DNA from: Liolophura sinensis
Taxonomy: Eukaryota; Mollusca; Polyplacophora; Chitonida; Chitonidae
DNA: 60,000 nucleotides
Direction of reading: 5' to 3'
Assembly (NCBI RefSeq): GCF_032854445.1
Contig: NC_088295.1
Coordinates: 81,886,644 to 81,946,643, forward strand
The stretch's first letter is position 1, and the number at the start of each line of letters is the position of its first letter. The notes below the pieces were generated by a model. The model saw nothing but the letters and a program-made list of their open reading frames with translations, made no database searches and was not told the DNA's origin. This document shows, piece by piece, positions 52,734-60,000 of this stretch. The position numbers and the translations under genes are program-made.

Positions 52734-53909
52734 CGATCATACTATGCCCTTCCTATGCGGATGTTCCGTCCCACATCTGTGCCAGATGTATCGTTATGAT
52801 CAAGGAGTAATGTAAGTTGGGTGAACATAGTCATGGCAAGCATTTCCAAACCATTAACTAGTAACTATTAGACAATCATTCTGTGATACTATGCCCTTCC
52901 TACACGGATGTTCCCACCCACATCTGTGCCAGATGTATCGTTATGATCAAGGAGTAATGTAAGTTGGGTGAACATAGTCATGGCAAGCATTTCCAAACCA
53001 TTAACTGGTAACTATTAGACAATCATTCTGTGATACTATGCCCTTCCTACACCGATGTTCCCTCACACATCTGTGCCAGATGTATCGTTATGATCAGGGA
53101 GTAATGTAAGTTGGGTGAACATAGTCATGGCAAGCGTTTCCAAACTACTAACTAGTAACTATTAGACAATCATTCTGTGATACTATGCCCTTCCTACACG
53201 GATGTTCCATCCCACATCTGTGCCAGATGTATCGTTTTGATCAAGGAGTAATGTAAGTTGGGTGAACATAGTCATGGCAAGCGTTTCCAAACCATTAACT
53301 AGTAACTATTAGACAATCATTCTGTGATACTATGCCCTTCCTACACGGATGTTCCCTCCCACATCTGTGCCAGATGTATCGTTATGATCAGGGAGTAATG
53401 TAAGTTGGGTGAACATAGTCATTGCAAGTGTTTCCAAACCATTAACTGGTAACTATTAGACAATCATTCTGTGATACTTTGCCCTTCCTACACCGATGTT
53501 CCCTCACACATCTGTGCCAGATGTATCGTTATGATCAAGGAGTAATGTAAGTTGGGTGAACATAGTCATGGCAAGTGTTTCCAAACCATTAACTGGTAAC
53601 TATTAGACAATCATTCTGTGATACTATGCCCTTCCTACACGGATGTTCCCACCCACATCTGTGCCAGATGTATCGTTATGATCAAGGAGTAATGTAAGTT
53701 GGGTGAACATAGTCATGGCAAGCGTTTCCAAACCATTAACTAGTAACTATTAGACAATCATTCTGTGATACTATGTCCTTCCTACACCGATGTTCCGTCC
53801 CACATCTGTGCCAGATGTATCGTTATGATCAAGGAGTAATGTAAGTTGGGTGAACATAGTCATTGCAAGCGTTTCCAAACCATTAACTAGTAACTATTAG
53901 ACAATTATT
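52734..53909. repeat. Satellite-like array, eight units of exactly 147 bp
   Basis: The landmark CTGTGAT(ACTATGCCC) recurs at 52881, 53028, 53175, 53322, 53469, 53616, 53763 and 53910, every 147 bp with no indel. The first unit (52734) has a divergent left edge. Copies differ by a few substitutions each. Each unit contains the inverted repeat ACATCTGTGCCAGATGT and a TGATCA or TGATCAGGG variant. No open frame is maintained. Confidence 0.97.
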
Positions 53910-55651
53910 CTGTGATCAGACCTAGGCTATGCAGTTCCACAAAGGTAGTTTAGGCAAAGCTGATTCTAACCATAAACTACAGATCTTTAATCATACTAAG
54001 ACAAACAGTATATGATACAATGATGCATAGCAGTTACAAATAAATTGGCATATGGTAGCTTGGTGGAACTGGGCCCTGATTTCTCAGCAAAGCAAATGTA
54101 CACTAGGTTATGTCATGACAAAAGAGTGGGATCACAGTGCAAGCGCACGATATGGCTACTTGCTAATCTTTCAGCATGGCATTATTCGCAGATTATCATT
54201 ATTTATATCTGACACCAAACCCACCCAAGACCATAATTCAGAATAATTAATTTAATCCTGTTTTATTAGTTTTCTATATTTCATTCTAAAAATAGTCTGT
54301 AATTTCCCTACCTATTCAAAACTCTGAGAATGTCTACTGTGTGCAACAATGGAGAGATTCTAACCAGAAAAAACTTTTATTTAAAATAAAAAAAAATTCT
54401 ACTTGGAAAATGTAATTCCAAAATTGAGTTATGCGTATTAGGACATACATGTATCAATGAAGACAATATTTTTCCTTTATTATTTTATAATTTTTTTATC
54501 AAAAAACAGAATTACTGGAAATTCCAAAATATATCTTGATGTAGTGATCTGGTCTGGTGATTCCATTTGGATATTGCTGTTGAGTACTTTTACGTAGTAA
54601 AATGACGGAAACAGTTATCAATTAGAACCATTTCCAGTTTTTAATTTTTCATGTACACTTAACTGTGTTATGTTGACAAATGGAATCATGGGTCATGACA
54701 AACTCTGTGACCTTACCAACAGACACCTTCCCTTGAGCAATCAGACTTTAAGTGACACAAGGTTTACATTCTTTCCAGATCACTGTACAAATCACAGCCC
54801 TATGTCAACAGTTTAACCAGCTTGATTTATCTGGGCATTGGCAGTTATACTGCAACAAACAAGAGTAACACCTGTAATGACCAGACCAATAATGGCTTTC
54901 ACAACTACACTTGCCGACTTCTAAACTCTAGCAACCTAATATGTCAGCACTTGCACTGTGTTTTCATTCATTCATGATAACCTATAGATAACTTAACAAC
55001 TAACTAATATTTGTGAATGAAAAGAAAAAAAAAGGAAATGTAACCAGGAAAACCATAAATTTGATGTTTGTTATTTTAACCTTCTCTAATATATCCATAT
55101 TATTCAGTTCAGCAGTAATTATCTCCGCCACATAGATTAGCAGACTTTAGCAGCCTTTACCTGTACCTGAAATTTTCATGGCTTGAAATCAAAATGATCA
55201 TGCATCAATCTGCATTCATTCCATGACATGTCTTAACTGTTTTAGTGCACATTAGCATGCAGTCAAGTACATGTACATTTAAGTGACTACTGAAGTTGAA
55301 AGCAGCCAAAGTACACACAAACTTGATTTGTATCTTAAATCTGTGTACTGCATTTAATCCTAGCTTGAGCACTTTCAGAAATCAGATGTCTAGGCATGTT
55401 TTCTTATTTTTTTTCTCTGATAAAGTATAACTACCATGTGCACAAAGACTTATGGTTATGAGTAAGCAACACAATTTAAGTCATCAAACCTAATAACCTA
55501 ACACCAGAAATAAACTTTTCATAATATTTGGTACCATTTAATATGTTTGTTTAGTTTTTTCAGTTTAAACCATGCACATAAAAATAAATTAAACAATTCA
55601 GCTCTGTACACAAACTGGAAAAAAGTTAAAACAAGCTTTCATAAGGCTTAC

Positions 55652-55750
55652 CTGTCTAAGGAGCGATTTCTCTAGACTCATTAGTAACCACGCCAGCATC
55701 ATCAAGTCGAGTAATTGTCGTCTGATACAGGTGCTATAGCAGAGGGTAAC
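55652..55750 (-). other. Candidate non-coding 5' exon of Gli
   Basis: A 99-bp segment bounded on the minus strand by a very good acceptor (ttgtttcctcttcccctcag) and a good donor (AGACAG|gtaagcc). One frame is open throughout. If spliced to 20144 that frame reaches TGA shortly after the junction, so it would be 5'UTR carrying a short uORF (starting MMLAWLL). The same-strand, upstream position fits the evidence that the 20144 acceptor needs an upstream partner. An exon of an unrelated gene or chance splice signals remain possible. Confidence 0.35.
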
Positions 55751-55864
55751 CTGAGGGGAAGAGGAAACAATAGGTGTACAGATCTACACACACTTCCTCA
55801 GGCTATCTTCCACTTAATCCCTTCTCTATCAGGGCTCGGATCTCTACAGGTAGATCTTGGTTAC

Positions 55865-56129
55865 CTATGTTATCATTAGTATCATCAAGGTGTCAACAGG
55901 TGCTCCAGTAAATACACGGATAAATACAGCCTTTAATTCTGCATTGTTTATCTCTGTGCTGGTGAAGTTCACTCTTCCTTCTGTAGTAACGAAACTAGTA
56001 AATGGCCAGGAGTTGTGGTGACACTCAGCTAGGCTAAGACCATGTGCCTGCTGTAGTTCTGGGATCAGATCAGATTGGCTAGGTCCACACTTCGCTCTGT
56101 CAAGTCTCTCTCCCGCTCTCACAGAAACC
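55865..56129 (-). other. Exon-like segment with an 88-codon open frame
   Basis: On the minus strand, cttcattattgcag precedes 265 bases that end ACATAG|gtaacc. One frame is open from the acceptor to the terminal TAG. The translation (…GPSQSDLIPELQQAHGL…) matches nothing I know. Possibly an alternative 5' exon or a lncRNA exon. Confidence 0.2.
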
Positions 56130-57601
56130 CTGCAATAATGAAGTCATTACAAAGGCATTCAGGACAGGACTACGATGTCACAAGGCAGACTAAAGCTGGC
56201 ACTTTTGATAATGTTCAGCAGACGGTAACACAAGTCTGTTGTATACTTGAGCCTCTTCACTGACACAGCACCTCTAACAATCACGGGCTAGTCCCCAAAG
56301 AGTCTGTGCTGTGCACTCAATAGCCTGGTCACATTCAACAAACTTATTAAACATGTATCAACACCATCATGGAATATCAACTCAGCATTTTTTTGGGATC
56401 CTCAAGCGGCTGCAGTCTTCTGAACGCGGTGGATTCGCTTCATGGATGACTGCTTCTCGACAATGCCATAGCCAGAGGCATAACACCAGCTCTAATGTCC
56501 AGTAATTTAATTTTTAGGCTGACCATTAAGAGAAAAACAGCCCTTCTACAGTCATTTAAGACAAGACTTGAACCTTGTAGCGTCAGTCCCCTTCCCATAC
56601 CATATTATACCAGGGATGCCTATCTTCAAACACCTTGGTAAATACCTAGAAAACAACCATGTGTAAACTCAAATACAAGTATATCCACGCACTTTAACAC
56701 ACGCACTGCAAACATTACTGCACAAGCTTATAATGTCTGAAAAAATTAAAACCCTAATCATTTCTTCCTTCATTCATTCATGCATTCATTCACAAGCCCA
56801 GAAGATAAAAAGAGCAAACTAAATATTGACAGCTAAAAACAGAAGTGCCTTACTAACATTTTTTTCAAGCATAAACACACAGAGTATGCTGGAAACTGCT
56901 TGTCCAAAGCAAGTCCCTTTGACTCGCAAAACATGGTGCCCTCAATTTTCTCTCAACCAACATTCTCCATACATGTACATACATACATGTACAAGTAATT
57001 CCTTTTGTCATTTTGTGCTCCAAATTATTGAATCATATACATACGGATATAACAGCAAGTCATTCAAGCAAACTTTGTTCGACCATATAGATAATGAAGC
57101 TGACGTACAATGGACAAATCTAATCATGTTGGTATGAATTTGTTATTCACTTTTTTATTTGTTTTAAAGACACATCCTTATAATGTACTTCTGATGTGCA
57201 TCTTAAGAAAGATATTTTTGTCACACATGCACACAGTACTTACATGTACGTGTATCCAGAAAAGCCTAAAAACACAAAAAATGAAAGCTGAAGGAGGTAC
57301 CTGTAAATGTAATTTGTAGTGATATGATATATTGTTCAAAAATTCAAAAGTTAACAAAGGCATGTGAAAGAGCATAACCTTTTGCTCGACTTCAGGCCTT
57401 TAATGAATCTTGATGGAAGTACCTCTAACCCTAATCTGCATATCATGATCTTCAGAAATTTAAAAGTTTGCATATTACGTCATAGGGAAAGAGCACATCC
57501 CATTCTTTGGATTTCACAGCGCCAATGATTGTTGTCTAAATTTAGTATATTTTTAAGCTCTGCAATGATCCTGATTTATCTTGTTTTGCTAAAGGATCTA
57601 C

Positions 57602-57845
57602 CTGTAGATTTCAGGGCTCAATACACGGCCTGTTGTGCAGACTGCGGGCACAGCCTGGTGCGGACACTTCAATGGCGACAACTCTTACTCTTCTGCAATC
57701 TTCAAACCAAACACACGATGTCAAGACTTGATTTGAACTGAAAGGATTTTCTGTATCGTGTTTCAATATCCCCTCAGCACAACAGTGAAGGACCAAGCCC
57801 ATTTTGCAATACTATCTTGATAGATATGGAGGCAAACAGATCAAT
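57602..57845 (-). other. Exon-like segment, possible first/alternative exon
   Basis: Acceptor-like aactctgcttctcccacag and donor-like TCTACAG|gtagat bracket 244 bases on the minus strand. It has locally higher CpG (for example 57620-57680) and an ATG in good context (57802) opening a 63-codon frame with no known homology. The donor is weak. Confidence 0.2.
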
Positions 57846-58365
57846 CTGTGGGAGAAGCAGAGTTTGGTTTGTGGAGAGAGGATTTACAAGTAATCCACAC
57901 CAACAAGCGTCTTCATAACGTCAAGCGGTAACTTGATTTGGCACCTGTCTCCTTGCTCTCTTTGAGGTAGGTAGAGTGTTGGTGTTTGTCTGCTTGTCAG
58001 ATTGTTCATAAGCTGCACTGAGGTTTCTGTCACTAGTCAACTCAGACCATTCAGTATTATACAATAGTGCCAGAACACACACTAACACTGTTATCTCACC
58101 AATCTACCCCACAAAAACTTTTTTACTTCAGTATGCATTCATAATCATATGGACACCATTTTGAAACTGTTTTTCCAAATTTCCTTGACAACAAAGTATA
58201 TTATTATCTGCCTGCCAGAAACAGTGAATACATTTCATTCTGATCTTTCTTGCAGTTATAATTTAGAAAGACTCATATACATGTATATTTTGAAAGGCAT
58301 TTCCTTGGCTATATATATATATATGTATATATATATATTATTTATATAATTATTTGAAGAGTATG

Positions 58366-58418
58366 AGAAAAATTTTCACTTATTTGGTGGTAGCCAGCAT
58401 TATGGTGAGAGGAAGTGG
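58366..58418 (-). mobile_element. Short fragment of the first SINE-like family
   Basis: TTTTCACTTATTTGGTGGTA followed by GCCAGCATTATGGTGAGAGG parallels the TTTCACTTATACGACGGCGG / CCAGCATTATGGTGGGTGGA core of the 14271 copy. It abuts a (TA)n run. Confidence 0.55.
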
Positions 58419-60000
58419 GCCGAGGCTATTAAGAAATGTTAATACTTCTGTAAGTGATTTAAAAGATCTCAAAGACATGCATGTTTAGAATCATCCTCAG
58501 TTCACAGCTCCTCAAAATAAGCTCCTCAAAACTGTTATATACTAAACAAGTAGGGGTTAAAAATAAAATAGGTGTCAGGAAATATTAAAATCCTAAAAAG
58601 AGTGCACAAAACCAAAGCCACATTTGCATGTTATTACAAAAGCAGAAAATTCTTTCATCTTTGTCACCTGATAAGTACCTGTTGCCAAGAGTCAACAGAG
58701 TCTGTTCTCAGTATAGGTGTAAATTCTGTGAGAATCACGTACCTGTGCCATTGTCAGCGGGATCAAAGGTGTTCTTATCTCAAACACACCTATAATCCCC
58801 TCACTTGGCACTATGCATTATCACGTGTTCAGGAGAAAAAAATCATATTTATTCACAGCACAGTATATTTGGACATTACTTCAATAGAAATGTTAGTAAT
58901 TGTTATATTTAATCTGAAAAAATATTCTGTATGAAAACATGCCGCATTTCACGAAAATTTGTAATGAGCGCTCACAAGTGTATTGAAAGCCTTTATAACA
59001 AAGAAATTATACCTGGTGAAAAGCTAGCACAGTTACTTCAGCGTGCCCTTTTCCCTTTAATTAAAAGAAAAGGATAGAAAAGTCTTTCCCCTGGCATGCA
59101 AATACATGTAAACATTTGGGGATTTGTCAAGTAATTTCTGCAACTTTTTTACATGTACTTGTATTTATTTCCGTTTCAACCCTAGTATTTGGAGAGTTTA
59201 GCCTGCTGAATTGGACCCTTCATCTCAACAGGCAATGTGAACAACAGACTTCCTCACTGTTATCACTAAACCCATGAACAACTTCACTGGAAGTCTGAAG
59301 CAGTATGTAAAATTGTTTTTTTTTTTTTCATAATCAGAATACATGTGAGCATTTTGTCCCTGTTTGTAGTTCATCCCAGATGTTCCTTGAAATAGTCTGA
59401 GAAGTATTGTTAGTGTAAAAGTTTGTGAACATTTAATGGGTTTCCTTGAAGTGAAAATAAAGTTGTTGACAAGTACTGATATCAAAGCTCATCTCGCCTT
59501 AATCCTTTGCAGGACAAAGAAAAACAGCAAGCACACAATACTTCAAGACCATATGGCTGCCTGAAAGTGTAAGCAGTTCACTGGTTTAAGGTAAATGTTA
59601 GATTTGAAGTAAAAAGAAAGTACAGTCAGGCTACTGAAAACTATGCATAAAAATGCTTTCAATTATTTTTGTCTACATTGTTTGAGGAGTGTTAAATACA
59701 TTCTTACTGAATTTTATGGCATTGGCCTTTACACACTACATGTATACTGTCGATATTTAAAAAACCTGATGTCATGCCAGCTGTTTTTTTTGTTTTTTTT
59801 TGTTTTTGCAAGACAATAACAAACAAAAAAACAATCACTTTGTTGTAACTGTTGTTAAAGAGTCTTTTATTTTGGAAAAACAAAAAGTGTCCAAATGCAT
59901 CTGACGTATGTCCAAAATTTCCTAACTGTGATAGCCTTGATAGTTCCCGACCAATTAATGACCTGTACAGGAAAGCTGTTTATCATGCATACTTGAGTAT

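Larger units (their letters stand above)
20145..55651 (-). other. Putative 35.5-kb Gli 5' intron / upstream non-coding DNA
   Basis: No protein domain or convincing spliced gene is recognisable on either strand. The strong acceptor at its left end (20145) shows that the Gli transcript continues upstream. The extent of the intron depends on whether the exon-like segment at 55652-55750 is real. Contents that can be named: a hairpin at 26976-27125, a C16A12 tract at 28923-28950, a long palindrome at 40772-41360, A-rich simple repeat at 41456-41526, a degenerate 20-bp repeat at 47158-47270, a tRNA-like stretch at 48120-48178 and the tandem arrays at 50690-53909. Confidence 0.5.
55751..60000. other. 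Upstream region without recognisable gene
   Basis: Besides the exon-like segments and the SINE fragment, I see AT-rich unique sequence, (TA)n runs at about 58307-58340 and T/A homopolymer stretches near 59785-59835. No promoter can be pinpointed. Confidence 0.4.

Noticed and set aside
52571-52810. Open frames with periodic peptides (…PSYVDPTT…) over the 22-bp array
   Set aside because: The periodicity is dictated by the DNA repeat and appears in more than one frame; no start context or splice support.
54215-54235. CCCACCCAAGACC as a Gli autoregulatory site
   Set aside because: Only a partial match to the GACCACCCA consensus; such matches are expected by chance in 60 kb.
58725-58760. Minus-strand ATGGCACAG|gtacgt resembling a start-codon exon
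   Set aside because: The join to 55750 would give only a short frame that ends after the 20144 junction, and the motif is too short to be significant.
55652-60000. Inhibin-beta or another vertebrate Gli neighbour at the right end
   Set aside because: Vertebrate GLI2/GLI3 lie near INHB genes, but no cystine-knot or prodomain sequence is visible here.

Overview
This is a eukaryotic, AT-rich, intron-dominated window, most likely from a mollusc or another lophotrochozoan. The evidence is a dense scatter of ACATGTA/TACATGTAC-type palindromes, SINE-like elements of a kind I associate with mollusc genomes, several minisatellites and very low coding density. No bacterial, viral or organellar gene organisation is visible.

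One protein gene can be recognised. On the minus strand, seven coding exons between 20101 and 2117 encode the first 381 residues of a Gli/Cubitus interruptus transcription factor, the nuclear effector of Hedgehog signalling. All introns have GT-AG ends and the codon phases join without a gap. The translation carries hallmarks of the Gli2/Gli3 N-terminal regulatory half: DPRNG, EGRYH, SRKRALS...SP.SD, SRSSSAASGSYGHLS (the Sufu-binding SYGH motif). The five C2H2 zinc fingers and the activation half must lie beyond the left edge.

Layout. 1-2116 is the start of a further Gli intron holding two adjacent minisatellites (29-bp and 19-bp periods). 2117-6177 holds six clustered coding exons. 6178-20019 is one 13.8-kb intron with two SINE families, two G-quadruplex runs and a small GC-rich patch. 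20020-20144 is the start-codon exon with an acceptor-preceded 5'UTR. Everything to the right (20145-60000) lacks a recognisable protein gene and is read as 5' intron/upstream DNA of Gli. It contains exon-like segments at 55652-55750, 55865-56129 and 57602-57845 with minus-strand splice signals; these may be 5'UTR exons but are unproven.

The most unusual structures are non-coding: an indel-free tandem array of eight 147-bp units (52734-53909) with a neighbouring 22-bp array apparently amplified from part of that unit; a 29-bp array at about 50690-51750; a spacer-less imperfect palindrome of about 590 bp (40772-41360); and a compact hairpin at 26976-27125 whose stem pairs better in the Gli-sense direction. 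I found no sign of a new multigene system. The interest lies in repeat biology and in the 5' regulation of Gli.
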